DNA of 64,000 nucleotides from Pelobacter propionicus DSM 2379 (GTDB lineage: Bacteria > Desulfobacterota > Desulfuromonadia > Geobacterales > Pseudopelobacteraceae): contig NC_008609.1 of the NCBI RefSeq assembly GCF_000015045.1, forward strand, positions 992,001 to 1,056,000. The letters run 5' to 3'. The notes below the pieces were generated by a model. It saw only the letters and a list, made by a program, of their open reading frames with translations, searched no databases and was not told the origin of the DNA. Within the stretch, counting starts at the first letter, position 1. Every line of letters begins with the position of its first letter. Shown here one piece after another: positions 1 to 8,308 of this stretch. A program made the position numbers and the translations under genes.

Positions 1-2
1 TG

Positions 3-197
3 GAGATCACGGAGGAAAATACGACATGGTTCCGCTACCGTCGGAATATTAGAAGCATCACCATGATCACTGACTGGAACGGAGGACTGCTCATCAAGAC
101 AGGGTTTAACTATCCGGTCTATCTGTATGACGTATCGAGGGAGGACATCGGTTACAGCCGGAAGAAGGCAAGGGAGCTCATGCGGCAACTGAGGTAG
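3..197 (+). CDS. C-terminal part of an unknown protein
   Basis: An open frame enters from the left edge and ends at TAG 195-197. It encodes 64 residues rich in charged and aromatic residues (ends KKARELMRQLR). The alternating pattern TMITDWNGGLLIKTGFNYPVYLYDV suggests a small beta-rich domain followed by a short helix, but I do not recognise the family. The start codon lies outside the window. No gene overlaps it on the other strand, which supports it being real, but the call rests only on the open frame and the protein-like composition. Confidence 0.5.
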   Translation, partial: EITEENTTWFRYRRNIRSITMITDWNGGLLIKTGFNYPVYLYDVSREDIGYSRKKARELMRQLR

Positions 198-582
198 GAA
201 AAACCTGGGGGCGGCGGATGAACCTACTGTTATGCAGGGCTCAACCGCCGCCCATCCAGCATCCATGATCGTCAGGTCAGGGCCTGCAATGATCCCTCAA
301 TTAGCAAGTCTGAACCTCCCTCGATTATCGTGTTTACTCTCAATGGGATGACGCCGCGAGGAATCTATTCCTATAAGGATGTCTAACAACGTCCATGGAC
401 GTCGTTGGGGGCTGAGAAACGCCCCGGCGGGTCATGGCCGGCTCCGTTGAGGTTTTATGATCGAATTAGTTTCCGGACGGAAGCTGGATAACACACGGCG
501 ACAGCGGTAAATCCGTTGCGCCTTTAGACGTTGCACGTGAAAGAATGATGACAAAAGGCACACGAGAAGCTAAGATGTCGAC
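198..582. other. Intergenic stretch, no gene recognised
   Basis: I see no convincing coding frame here. The stretch holds a GC-rich inverted repeat (GGGCGGCGG at 209-217 and CCGCCGCCC at 245-253) that could terminate or fold the upstream message, and a perfect 14-base palindrome ACGTCCATGGACGT at 389-402. Neither is placed well enough relative to a promoter to call an operator. Confidence 0.4.
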
Positions 583-870
583 ATGAAACCTATCAACTGG
601 AACTCGGATAAAAATGTGGCGCTCAAAATTGAGCGCGGCGTCTCCTTCGAGGAAGTATTGGTGGCAATCTCGCAAGGAGCGCTCCTCGATGTCGTCATAC
701 ATCCAAACGAGGAAAAGTACCAGAATCAACGCATTTTTATCGTCCGCATTCGCGGTTACGCCTACTTGGTTCCCTTCGTTGAAACAGACGGAGAAATATT
801 TCTGAAAACCGTCATCCCAAGCCGAAATGCCACCAAAAGGTATATCTCAAAGGGGAAGAACAATGAGTAG
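583..870 (+). CDS. BrnT-like toxin of a type II toxin-antitoxin pair
   Basis: A 95-residue basic protein. The N-terminus has the NWNSDKN...ERGVSFEEVL pattern and the C-terminus has IFLKTVIPSRNATKRYI. These match the layout of the BrnT-like RelE-fold toxins, in which an N-terminal W-x-x-x-K and a C-terminal SR-x-A-T-x-x-Y-I segment bracket a small beta sheet. BrnT toxins are ribonucleases; that activity here is inferred from family. The stop codon overlaps the start of the next gene by 8 bases, giving the toxin-first order typical of brnTA. An alternative is a DUF4258-like protein of unknown activity. Family call moderate, TA pairing good. Confidence 0.65.
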   Translation: MKPINWNSDKNVALKIERGVSFEEVLVAISQGALLDVVIHPNEEKYQNQRIFIVRIRGYAYLVPFVETDGEIFLKTVIPSRNATKRYISKGKNNE

Positions 871-1201
871 AAAAGCGAAAACTGAAGATAAGAAATATGA
901 AGACGATATCCTCTCATCGTATGAGAGCGGTGAGTGGAAGTCTGTTGCAAATCTTGACGACGAAATAGTCCGGTATGCCTCTGGCGCTGCTGCTGCCCTC
1001 ACAAAAGACAAACGCATCAATATTCGCCTTTCTACTCGAGATCTGGAAGATATCCAAATGCGGGCTGCCGAAGAAGGTATGCCCTATCAGACACTGATTG
1101 CCAGTATCGTTCACAAGTATGCCAGTGGCCGGCTGATCGAGGCTGCACCACGTCCAACTAAGCGCTCAACCGGTCGTGCCAAGAAGCTGCGCGCAGGCTA
1201 G
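863..1201 (+). CDS. CopG/BrnA-type antitoxin
   Basis: 112 residues starting at ATG 863, preceded by AGGGGAAG at a good distance; the longer frame from 827 lacks a ribosome site. The central segment KRINIRLSTRDLEDIQMRAA followed by GMPYQTLIASIVHKYASG is a ribbon-helix-helix DNA-binding fold: one beta strand, then two helices. The N-terminal ~50 residues are acidic and mixed, suited to wrapping the toxin, and the C-terminus is a basic tail (KRSTGRAKKLRAG). By family it should neutralise the upstream toxin and autorepress the pair. No obvious operator was identified. Confidence 0.75.
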   Translation: MSRKAKTEDKKYEDDILSSYESGEWKSVANLDDEIVRYASGAAAALTKDKRINIRLSTRDLEDIQMRAAEEGMPYQTLIASIVHKYASGRLIEAAPRPTKRSTGRAKKLRAG

Positions 1202-1300
1202 CTCTCCCCCGTTGATTGATGTTCCCCCACCGCTACCTTCACAGCATGAACAGTGAGGGGGCGCGTCTTGAGCTTGTGGCAATGGTCAAGAGTTGAGACG

Positions 1301-1338
1301 CGACCCCCAAGTTGTTTACCGACCCCCAAGTTGTTTAC
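1301..1338. repeat. Perfect tandem 19-bp repeat
   Basis: Two back-to-back copies of CGACCCCCAAGTTGTTTAC, at 1301-1319 and 1320-1338. Just upstream, GGGGGCGCGTCTT (from about 1257) is a near inverted match of the AGACGCGACCCCC at 1296-1308. Repeated boxes like this resemble the multiple end repeats of IS21-type elements, so the block may be a relic transposon end; no transposase is nearby. Confidence 0.6.
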
Positions 1339-1340
1339 AA

Positions 1341-1387
1341 CGAGCAAGGGCCGGCCCGTTTCACTCGAAACGTCCGGCCCTTGCTCG
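1341..1387. terminator. Long hairpin between the TA pair and upp
   Basis: CGAGCAAGGGCCGG (1341-1354) is complementary to CCGGCCCTTGCTCG (1374-1387), with a second inner pairing of CGTTT and AAACG. The stem is long and GC-rich but has no clean T-run on either side. It sits between two convergent genes, which fits a bidirectional terminator, although a relic of a mobile element is equally possible. Confidence 0.5.
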
Positions 1388-1448
1388 TCTGTTCGGGGGA
1401 GGGGAGCAGGATTGACCTGCACCCTGCCGCGAGGCTGGCGCAGGAATC

Positions 1449-2075
1449 CTATTTCGTGCCGAATATCTTGTCCCCGGCATCGCCCAGGCCGGGAAGGATG
1501 TAGCCCTGTTCGTTCAGGCGCTCGTCGATGGAGGCAACGTAGATCTCCACATCGGGATGGGCGCGGCCGATGCGCTCCAGGCCCTCGGGAACGGCCACCA
1601 GAAAGAGCCCCTTGATGCGCCTGCAGCCGGTCTTTTTCAGCATCTCGATGGTTGTCAGCAGCGAGCCGCCGGTGGCCAGCATGGGATCGATGATCAGGGC
1701 GATGCGCTCCTCCATGCCGCTGGCGAATTTCTCGTAGTAGGCCACCGGTTCCAGCGTCTCCTCGTTACGGTAGAGGCCGACCACGCTGACCTTGGCGCTG
1801 GGGATCATGTCCAGGACGCCGTTCATCATCCCCAGGCCGGCCCGCAGGATCGGCACCACCGTGATCTTTTTTCCCTTGATCTGCTGGACGGTGACCGGTC
1901 CGGCCCAGCCGGTGATGGTGATGCTCTCGGTTTCCAGGTCTTTTGTCGCCTCATAGGTCAAAAGGCGGGCGACTTCGGACGCCAGTTCCCGAAACTGTTT
2001 CGTGCTCTGGTCCGCCTTGCGCATCAGGCCGAGTTTGTGCTGGATCAGGGGGTGCTTGACTTCGAAGATCGCCAC
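1449..2075 (-). CDS. upp: Uracil phosphoribosyltransferase
   Basis: 208 residues, the family's usual length. It makes UMP from uracil and PRPP in pyrimidine salvage in the cytoplasm. Visible landmarks are [11 protein letters not shown] (about residues 74-84), the PRPP-binding loop [13 protein letters not shown] near 126-138, and the C-terminal uracil-binding segment [17 protein letters not shown]. The start is GTG (complement of 2073-2075) with AGGAG about ten bases upstream. It is a single gene, divergent from the exonuclease gene to its right. Confidence 0.96.
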   Translation of the reverse strand: MAIFEVKHPLIQHKLGLMRKADQSTKQFRELASEVARLLTYEATKDLETESITITGWAGPVTVQQIKGKKITVVPILRAGLGMMNGVLDMIPSAKVSVVGLYRNEETLEPVAYYEKFASGMEERIALIIDPMLATGGSLLTTIEMLKKTGCRRIKGLFLVAVPEGLERIGRAHPDVEIYVASIDERLNEQGYILPGLGDAGDKIFGTK

Positions 2076-2192
2076 GTGGTGACTCCTGTTCTGGGTGAAG
2101 TGTCTGCTGAACAGGGAGGATACAGGCCAACTTCGTGCCGGTCAAGGTCCCGTAACGTTGGTTCCAGGATCAGCACGGCCGAAAACAGAAAC

Positions 2193-2300
2193 CATATCAT
2201 CCTGTTCGTGCAGCCGCACAAGGATGAAATCATCCAACACTTCGGCGTGCACAGCATCGGGCTCTTCGGCAGGTATGCTCATGGGTACTGCGCAAAAAGA
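2193..2300 (+). pseudogene. Fragment of a minimal nucleotidyltransferase (MNT)
   Basis: The plus frame through 2190-2300 reads HKDEIIQHFGVHSIGLFGRYAHG. This closely resembles the start of MNT-domain nucleotidyltransferases, where FGV-x-x-(I/L)-x-(L/V)-FGS-x-ARG precedes the catalytic S-D-x-D. Here the serine of GS is R, the downstream D-x-D segment is missing, and the frame ends at a stop by 2345. I read it as the remnant of an MntA/HEPN-type gene lying in the 310-base gap between upp and the exonuclease gene. The rest of that gap holds nothing I recognise, apart from presumably the two divergent promoters. Confidence 0.45.
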
Positions 2301-2385
2301 TTGTGTATGATCCCCGGGATGTGCGATTCTACCCCACCCGGTTGAGCGTGGCGTTCGCCGGGGAATATCCGCGTCGGGAGAGAAT

Positions 2386-3834
2386 GTGAACGCAGCGCCT
2401 CGGCTCTATCTGCTGGACGGGTCCAGTTACATTTACCGCGCCTACTATGGCGTGCGGGATTGCGCCACCTCGGTTGGGATGCCGACCAATGCCGTCTTCG
2501 GCTTCACCAGGATGCTGCTCAGCCTCCTGCAGGAGAACCGCCCCGATTACCTGGCAGTGGTATTCGATCCTCCCCGGGAAGGGACCTTTCGCCGGCAGAT
2601 CTATCCCCCCTACAAGGCGCATCGGGACGACATGCCCACGGATCTCGCGGCCCAGCTGCCGTACATCAGGCAGGTCGTGCAGGCCCTCAATATCCCGGCC
2701 CTGGAAGCGCCTGGTTTCGAGGCTGACGATGTCATCGCCACCCTGGCCCGCCGCTCCGCGGACGAGGGTGCCCGGGTCACGGTCGTCACCGGCGACAAGG
2801 ACCTGCTGCAGATCGTCGGCGAGCGGATCGGCCTGCTGGACACCATGAAGGGTCTCCGTTCCGGGCCCAGGGAAGTGCTGGACCGCTTCGGGGTGCCGCC
2901 GGAGCTGGTGCCGGACGTGCTGGGGCTGGCCGGGGACAGCAGCGACAATATCCCGGGGGTTCCCGGCATCGGCGAGAAGACCGCTGCCGAGTTGGTCCGG
3001 CGCTTCGGTTCTCTGGAGGGGGTGCTGCGCTGGAAAAGCCTGGTGAATGGCAGGCAGCGCCGGGAGAACCTGTCCGCCTATGGCGATCAGGCCCGGCTCT
3101 CCAAAACCCTGGCCACTGTCCGCTATGACGTGCCCCTGGAACTGTCCCTGGCTGATCTGTGCCGCCAGCCGCCCAACCTTCCACTGCTGATTCCCTTGCT
3201 GCGCGAGCTGGAATTCGGGGCGCTGGAGGTTGCCTTCACCCCGCCGCCAGCCGGCGTGGTGGAGATCTACTGCGATGGCTCGGGTCGGGACTCCGGGCCG
3301 GGTGGATATGGGGTGATCCTGCGCTATGGGGAGTCCGAGAAGGAACTCAGCGGTTTCGAGCCGGTCGCCACGTCCCAGCGCATGGAGTTGACCGCGGCCA
3401 TCAGGGGGCTGGAGGCGTTGCACAAGCCCAGGCAGGTGCGCGTCTTCAGCGATTCGCAGTATCTGGTGCGGGGGATGGCTGAATGGCTCGAGCGCTGGAT
3501 TCGCAGCGGTCGCCTGGAGACGCCGGATGCGCTCAAGAATCAGGATCTCTGGCAGCGGCTGGCTGGCCTGTCCGCCAAGCACCAGGTCAGTTGGGAGTGG
3601 GTGCGCGGCCACGACGGGCATCCCTTCAACGAGCGTTGCGACCGGCTGGCGAAACGGGCGCTTGAGGCGGGGATGGGGGCGGCCGGGGAGAACGGCCCGA
3701 TGGAGCCGCGGGAACGGGAGAGGGACGAGGAACCGAGCCCGTCGCCGGTCGCTCCGGCCAGGCCGGCTTCGCTCCCGGTCGTGGAACCGGCTGCCTATGC
3801 GGCCGATGCCGACGGGCAGCTCCTGCTCTGTTGA
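2386..3834 (+). CDS. 5'-3' exonuclease (PolA N-terminal type) fused to RNase HI
   Basis: 482 residues from GTG 2386, with GGGAGAG just upstream. Residues 1-280 are a FEN-type exonuclease: LYLLDGSSYIYRAYY, FDPPREGTFRRQIYPPYKAHR, the metal ligands in GFEADDVIATLA and VTGDKDLLQIV, then the helix-3-turn-helix LAGDSSDNIPGVPGIGEKT. Residues 285-425 are RNase HI with all catalytic positions: D of IYCDGSG, E of QRMELTAAI, D of VFSDSQYL, and WVRGHDGHPFNERCDRLA. The last ~55 residues are a disordered E/R/P tail. Both activities remove RNA primers or flaps, so the protein probably acts in Okazaki-fragment or R-loop processing. There is no polymerase domain. Confidence 0.9.
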   Translation: MNAAPRLYLLDGSSYIYRAYYGVRDCATSVGMPTNAVFGFTRMLLSLLQENRPDYLAVVFDPPREGTFRRQIYPPYKAHRDDMPTDLAAQLPYIRQVVQALNIPALEAPGFEADDVIATLARRSADEGARVTVVTGDKDLLQIVGERIGLLDTMKGLRSGPREVLDRFGVPPELVPDVLGLAGDSSDNIPGVPGIGEKTAAELVRRFGSLEGVLRWKSLVNGRQRRENLSAYGDQARLSKTLATVRYDVPLELSLADLCRQPPNLPLLIPLLRELEFGALEVAFTPPPAGVVEIYCDGSGRDSGPGGYGVILRYGESEKELSGFEPVATSQRMELTAAIRGLEALHKPRQVRVFSDSQYLVRGMAEWLERWIRSGRLETPDALKNQDLWQRLAGLSAKHQVSWEWVRGHDGHPFNERCDRLAKRALEAGMGAAGENGPMEPRERERDEEPSPSPVAPARPASLPVVEPAAYAADADGQLLLC

Positions 3835-3921
3835 GGTGGTGGTTGCGGAGGGACAGCTTGCCTTCCCTCTGGTCTGGTAGGGGCCGTGGTTTGGGAAAAC
3901 CCTGTGGAAAGGAACGATTAC

Positions 3922-4182
3922 ATGATGTCACGCATACGGTTGATGGCTGCTCTCTCGTTACTGCTCATGCTCCTCGGTTGCAGCAAGCTGACCCAGGAGA
4001 ATTATGCCAAACTCAAGATGGGGCTTGGTTATGGCGAGGTGGTCACGATCCTCGGCAAGCCCGACTCCTGCTCGGAGGCCCTGTTCGCAAAGAGTTGCGT
4101 CTGGGGGGACGAGCAGAAGAACATAACGGTGAATTTCGCGGGGGACAGGGTGGTCCTGTTCACCAGCACGAATATCAGGTAG
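3922..4182 (+). CDS. Small lipoprotein, DUF3862/SmpA-like
   Basis: 86 residues from ATG 3922, chosen because GAAAGGAA lies eight bases upstream and the signal peptide starts there. The signal LMAALSLLLMLLGC ends in a lipobox (LLGC, +2 S), so it should be lipidated. The mature part NYAKLKMGLGYGEVVTILGKP matches the beta-lactamase-inhibitor-like fold of SmpA/BamE and DUF3862 proteins, where 'K-x-GM-x-x-x-x-V-x-x-ILG-x-P' is the hallmark. The two cysteines further on could form a disulfide. Function unknown; a role in the cell envelope is likely. Confidence 0.75.
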   Translation: MMSRIRLMAALSLLLMLLGCSKLTQENYAKLKMGLGYGEVVTILGKPDSCSEALFAKSCVWGDEQKNITVNFAGDRVVLFTSTNIR

Positions 4183-4265
4183 CACGTGATTCACGTGCGA
4201 CCGCCTGCCCGCCTCTGGCTGCCCGGGACAGCTCAAACATAACCACGGCAGTCCAGGGAGCAGTG

Positions 4266-4577
4266 ATGGAGAAAACAGTTTACACCTGGGATGGGGATAC
4301 TCTCGTGCTTAATATCCTCGGCACACCCAACGCCAAGCGGGACGCAATCGGCAAGGTCAAGGGGCACCAGCTCTGCGTCAGCGTAACCGCGGTTCCACGC
4401 GCCGGGCGGGCAACCGACCACATGGTGCGGTTTCTTGCCGCTGAATTCGGCGTGTCGGTCGATGCTATCCAGGTGGTGTTTGGCCGCATGAATGTCAACA
4501 AACAGCTGCGGATCAAGGCGCCCACGCGCCTGCCGTCGGTTATCGCACAGCAGCAGCTGTGCTTGTCCCTGTCCTGA
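4266..4577 (+). CDS. DUF167/YggU family protein
   Basis: 103 residues from ATG 4266. It carries the DUF167 pattern: LNILGTPNAKRDAIGKVKGH, then LCVSVTAVPRAGRATDHMVRFLAAEFGV and IQVVFGRMNVNKQLRI. The usual core 'APP-x-x-GKAN' is replaced here by AVPRAGRATD, a noticeable divergence. The family's role is unknown despite solved structures. About 80 bases separate it from the upstream lipoprotein gene and no shared function is evident. Confidence 0.7.
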   Translation: MEKTVYTWDGDTLVLNILGTPNAKRDAIGKVKGHQLCVSVTAVPRAGRATDHMVRFLAAEFGVSVDAIQVVFGRMNVNKQLRIKAPTRLPSVIAQQQLCLSLS

Positions 4578-4758
4578 AACCATGCGGGGATCATGCGCCG
4601 CTGCAGCGACCAGGCCCCGGCCTGCCAGGGTGAAACGGGATAACAGGGTGCTTTTTCCGGGCACGCGAGGCCGTCTCAGGCGGCGCAACCCTGGCATCCG
4701 CGAAAGAGCGCCTGCCTGCCCCATGATCAAGAGTCCGCGCACCAAAGGCCCTTCGCAG

Positions 4759-5910
4759 ATGCGATTATTGATACTTTCTGAAAACGTTGTCCCCCGCTCC
4801 CTGGCACGGACGGCTGTCCGCTTGTTGCTCGTGGCCGCCCTGCTGCTCTCCCTTGTGGGCTGTGGCGAGCAGGGGGAAATGGGGGCGCCTCCCGCCCCCC
4901 TCGGGGAAACGGCGCGGCATACCGTCGCCCAGGGGGCGATTTCATCCGCTGCCAGGCCGTTTTCGACCATAACGACAGCCGGCAACGCTTCGGCGCTGAA
5001 CCTTCCCGAACCTCCCGCCGTGGAGCCGTCGGGCAGACAGGGCAAGGTCAGGTACCTGGCCGGGGAAAGCCCCGAGTTCGCGCGACGGAAGGGGTGGCCG
5101 GTGAAATCCCCTGACCCGCTCCCCGGCTCGATCCTGCCGGAAAAGCGCATCCTGGCCTTTTACGGCAATCCGCTCTCCAAACGCATGGGAGTTCTGGGCG
5201 AGTACCGCACGCATGACATGCTGGCCAGGCTGAGGCGAGAGGCGGAGCGCTGGGAGGCGGCCGACCGCTCCCATCCGGTCCAGCCGGCCCTGCACCTGAT
5301 CGCCGTGGTGGCCCAGGAGAGCCCGGGCAGGGATGGCACATACCGCATGGTCATGCCGGACGAACTGGTGAACCGGGTCCATGGTTGGGCCAGGGAGGCC
5401 GATGCCCTGCTGTTTATCGATATCCAGACCGGTCATGACAGCATCCGCACGCTGCTGCCCCGTTTCGAGCGGTTCCTCAGGAACCCGGACGTGCATCTGG
5501 GCATCGACCCGGAGTTCAACTTGGCCGCCAGCAGGGCCAGGCCAGGCACGCGCATCGGCAGCTATGACGCGGAGGATATCAATTACGTCAGCGGCTATCT
5601 GGCGGAACTGGTGAAGAAGCATAAGCTGCCCCCCAAGGTGCTGGTGGTGCACCGTTTCACCAGGAACGGCCTGACCAATTTTCGCCGCATCATCCTGCGG
5701 CCCCAGGTGCAGATCGTCATCAATATGGACGGCTGGGGGCCTCCCCTGCTCAAGCGCGATACCTACAGGTCGTACGTGGTCAGCGAACCGGTCCAGTACA
5801 CCGGCTTCAAGCTCTTCTACCGCAACGACACCAGGAAGGGGCACAGGCTGCTGACTCCCAAAGAGCTGCTCAGGCTGAACCCGCAGCCGCTCTACATCCA
5901 GTACCAGTGA
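4759..5910 (+). CDS. Secreted lipoprotein of unknown function
   Basis: 383 residues if translation starts at ATG 4759; ATG 4723 is an alternative and neither has a strong ribosome site. The hydrophobic stretch RLLLVAALLLSLVGC ends in a lipobox. Residues ~40-120 are a low-complexity linker. The remaining ~250 residues form an alpha/beta domain with ILAFYGNPLSKRMGVLGEY, HLIAVVAQESPGRDGTYR, ALLFIDIQTGH, VHLGIDPEFN and KVLVVHRFT. The succession of hydrophobic strands ending in D, E or H looks like a TIM barrel, possibly hydrolase-like, but I cannot name the family. Confidence 0.7.
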   Translation: MRLLILSENVVPRSLARTAVRLLLVAALLLSLVGCGEQGEMGAPPAPLGETARHTVAQGAISSAARPFSTITTAGNASALNLPEPPAVEPSGRQGKVRYLAGESPEFARRKGWPVKSPDPLPGSILPEKRILAFYGNPLSKRMGVLGEYRTHDMLARLRREAERWEAADRSHPVQPALHLIAVVAQESPGRDGTYRMVMPDELVNRVHGWAREADALLFIDIQTGHDSIRTLLPRFERFLRNPDVHLGIDPEFNLAASRARPGTRIGSYDAEDINYVSGYLAELVKKHKLPPKVLVVHRFTRNGLTNFRRIILRPQVQIVINMDGWGPPLLKRDTYRSYVVSEPVQYTGFKLFYRNDTRKGHRLLTPKELLRLNPQPLYIQYQ

Positions 5911-5974
5911 AAGCGCTCTCCTGTCGGCACGGCCGGCGCTGATCCAAAGGAAATCCGTTAGGACACTGATCGCA

Positions 5975-6547
5975 ATGTTCCCTTTTACTCTCAACGGCAC
6001 GATCAAGATTAAAGAGAACTGTGCCCTGTCCCCCCAGACGGTGCAGGACGAGATCGCCTCCACGCTTCTGGTCAGCGGTGTCCCGGTGGATTACCTGCCT
6101 GAGGGCGGTTTTCGCTTCCGGCTGGGGATGGCTCAGCATTTCTCCTGGACGTTCCTGCTGGGTGCTTCCTCCGGGATTGTGCGCTGCTCCGAGCGGTCCG
6201 GCCTGGTGCGCATCAGCTACAGGCTGCGCTTCTTCCACCTTATGCTCCAGGTCTCGGCCCTGCTGTTCATCTGCTGGCGGCTGGAACTCGTCTTCAGCCC
6301 GCTTACCATCCCCCGCGAATACTACCTGGCCGTCTGGATCTGGCTGCTGCTGGGCAATATCCTGATCACCCTGCAGGAGTTCAGGCGCTTCCTGCGCGGC
6401 TGCGCCCGCGACTCCGGCGAGCGAATCTTTTTCTGGCGCGGCAGCGGACCGGTGGACACAACGCTTCCCGGAAGCGCTGCAGCTCCGGCCTTCGCGCCCG
6501 CGCCGCCGGCCGGCCCTACTTCCCCAGGTAACGCTTCTTCAGGTTGA
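5975..6547 (+). CDS. Hypothetical membrane protein
   Basis: 190 residues. The first ~85 residues are a soluble domain that reads like a small beta-rich fold (FTLNGTIKIKENCALSP ... GIVRCSERSGLVRISYRLRF). Two membrane segments follow, MLQVSALLFICWRLELVF and YYLAVWIWLLLGNILITL, then a positively charged cytoplasmic stretch and a proline/alanine-rich tail. I do not recognise the family. The ATG at 5975 follows GGAAATCCGTTAGGA with only a weak ribosome site. The 260 bases after it contain no gene I can support. Confidence 0.6.
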   Translation: MFPFTLNGTIKIKENCALSPQTVQDEIASTLLVSGVPVDYLPEGGFRFRLGMAQHFSWTFLLGASSGIVRCSERSGLVRISYRLRFFHLMLQVSALLFICWRLELVFSPLTIPREYYLAVWIWLLLGNILITLQEFRRFLRGCARDSGERIFFWRGSGPVDTTLPGSAAAPAFAPAPPAGPTSPGNASSG

Positions 6548-6808
6548 GCCCCACCATCCACTGCCCCAGGGAGCGTCGGGGGAGGACTTTCAGCATTTCG
6601 GCGCGCAGCGCCTCGATATCGCGGGAGTTTCGCGGCGACTGTAAGATGCCGCTGCCCGCGGGAAGAACCATTGCACTGTGGGCCGGTTTTGGGGTAGGGT
6701 AGAAAGTCCGGTTGGCGCTGCCGCAGGGGGCGCTTCCCGCCGGACCGTTGCGTGCGCCGAGGTGGCCGGAATCGTTCGCCCCTGCCTGTTTCACCCGAGG
6801 AGGAGATC

Positions 6809-7369
6809 ATGAAACGACTGTTTGTACTCGTGCTGTCGATCCTAACGCTGCTGGCTCCCTGTGTCGTATCCGCCCAGCCCCTTGCCATTCTCCCGTCCAA
6901 CACCAGCATCCAGTTCAAGGTACGCAACCTGGGAATCATGAACGTCACCGGTTCCTTCGGAACATTCCGGGGGACGCTGGATCTGGATGAAGCGGACATC
7001 ACCAGATCGAAGGTGGAGGTGAGCATCGAGACCGCCTCCATCAACACCGGCATCGACAGGCGCGACAAGCATCTGCGCAGCGCTGATTTCTTCGATGTCG
7101 CCCGGTACCCGGCCATGAGGTTCAGCTCCACGGCCCTGGAAAAACTGGGGGAGGACAGGCTGAAACTGACCGGAAATCTTACCATACGGGGGATCAGCAG
7201 ACCGGTGGTGCTGACGGTGGAGGCGCAACCAATTGAGGGACGGGCAGATTTCACCCGTTCGGCATTGGCCACTGCCACCATCAACCGCCAGGACTTCGGG
7301 GTCAGTTATGGCGCGGTGATCGGTGACGAGGTACAGATCACCATCACCACCCGCTTGAAGAAACCGTAA
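6809..7369 (+). CDS. YceI family periplasmic protein
   Basis: 186 residues from ATG 6809, with a strong GAGGAGGAGATC ribosome site. It has a signal peptide (RLFVLVLSILTLLAPCVVSA) followed by a YceI lipocalin-like barrel: NTSIQFKVRNLGIMNVTGSF, GTLDLDEAD, the 'DRRDKHLRSADFFDVARYP' block, LTGNLTIRGISRPVVL and NRQDFGVSYG. Family members bind isoprenoid-type lipids in the periplasm; ligand here unknown. A weak hairpin (ACGGCG/CGCCGT, 7385-7403) followed by a late T-run could end the message. Confidence 0.9.
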   Translation: MKRLFVLVLSILTLLAPCVVSAQPLAILPSNTSIQFKVRNLGIMNVTGSFGTFRGTLDLDEADITRSKVEVSIETASINTGIDRRDKHLRSADFFDVARYPAMRFSSTALEKLGEDRLKLTGNLTIRGISRPVVLTVEAQPIEGRADFTRSALATATINRQDFGVSYGAVIGDEVQITITTRLKKP

Positions 7370-7549
7370 CGCTTTTAGCTGTTTACGGCGCGGGAAACGC
7401 CGTGCCGATTTATGCTTTTTTTACTGCGGCCTGATGCGTTGCCCGGATTCCCATGGCCCGTGCATGGGGTGCCGCATCTGTTGTTTTTGAATCAGGGGGG
7501 CGGAGCCACGGCGTGGCCCGACTAATTGTTGTACGGAGTCGAGACTTCA

Positions 7550-8251
7550 ATGAACCTTTTACGTGTTGTAACCTGTCTGCTGTTTCTCTTCATCAGCGCC
7601 TGCGCCACTGTACAGAAACCACCTCTGGTCCCTGTTCCCGGCAGTTCCGTCGATACCCTTTCCAGCTCGGTCTCGCTCTCGCTGCGCACCGCCGGCGGCA
7701 CCGTGTCCGGCAATGGCCTGATGACCTATCGCCGTCCCGATCAGTTCCACTTTGTCATGCTCTCTCCCTTTGGTTCCACTGTTCTGGAGGCGTTCGCCCT
7801 GGGGGACCGGCTGACGCTGGTCTACCCCTCCCAGGCGGTTGCCTATTCGGGCCGTTTCGAGGAGTTACCCCAGGGGAGCGGCATGGCGGGATGGCGCCTG
7901 CTGCGCTGGGTCATGGACACAGCGCCCTCAGTCATGGCCGGAATGAGCGGCACCATCCAACGTTCCAACAGCGTGGTCGGTTCGGAAAGCGTGACCTTTG
8001 CCTCCGGCCTGGTGACCCACAAGACAGCCCCCACGGGAGACCGGGTGAGCTATGGCGCCTATGAGATGGTCAATGGCGTTCCCTTTGCCGGGAAGCTGGA
8101 GATGCTGACCATGGATAACGACCGGATTCTGCTCGGCTTCCAGGAGCCGGAGGTCAACCTGGCCCTTGACCTGTCCGACTTCACTCCCCGCTTAAAGGGT
8201 GTAAAAATTTTGCCGCTCTCGGCGTTACCGGTGGCTGCTCCAGGGGAATGA
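7550..8251 (+). CDS. LolB/DUF4292-like outer-membrane lipoprotein
   Basis: 233 residues from ATG 7550; the frame is open from 7526 but the signal peptide begins at 7550. LLFLFISAC is a lipobox. The mature protein starts with an unstructured segment, then SSSVSLSLRTAGGTVSGNGLMTYRRPDQFHFVMLSPFGSTV, which matches the open beta-barrel of LolB-like and DUF4292 proteins. The NGVPFAGKLEM and VNLALDLSDF strands near the end complete the barrel. LolB inserts lipoproteins in the outer membrane; whether this protein does so is not shown by sequence. Confidence 0.72.
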   Translation: MNLLRVVTCLLFLFISACATVQKPPLVPVPGSSVDTLSSSVSLSLRTAGGTVSGNGLMTYRRPDQFHFVMLSPFGSTVLEAFALGDRLTLVYPSQAVAYSGRFEELPQGSGMAGWRLLRWVMDTAPSVMAGMSGTIQRSNSVVGSESVTFASGLVTHKTAPTGDRVSYGAYEMVNGVPFAGKLEMLTMDNDRILLGFQEPEVNLALDLSDFTPRLKGVKILPLSALPVAAPGE

Positions 8252-8308
8252 ACCGGGAAACGCGACACCCCTCAGTTGCCGTGTTTTGAATGAAAGAGGA
8301 GGCGTTTG

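Noticed and set aside
6516-6794. Minus-strand frame of 92 residues overlapping the end of the membrane-protein gene (ends LKKRYLGK)
   Set aside because: The C-terminal part looks protein-like, but there is no ribosome site at any start and it overlaps the preceding gene. Could be a gene remnant; not supportable as a gene.
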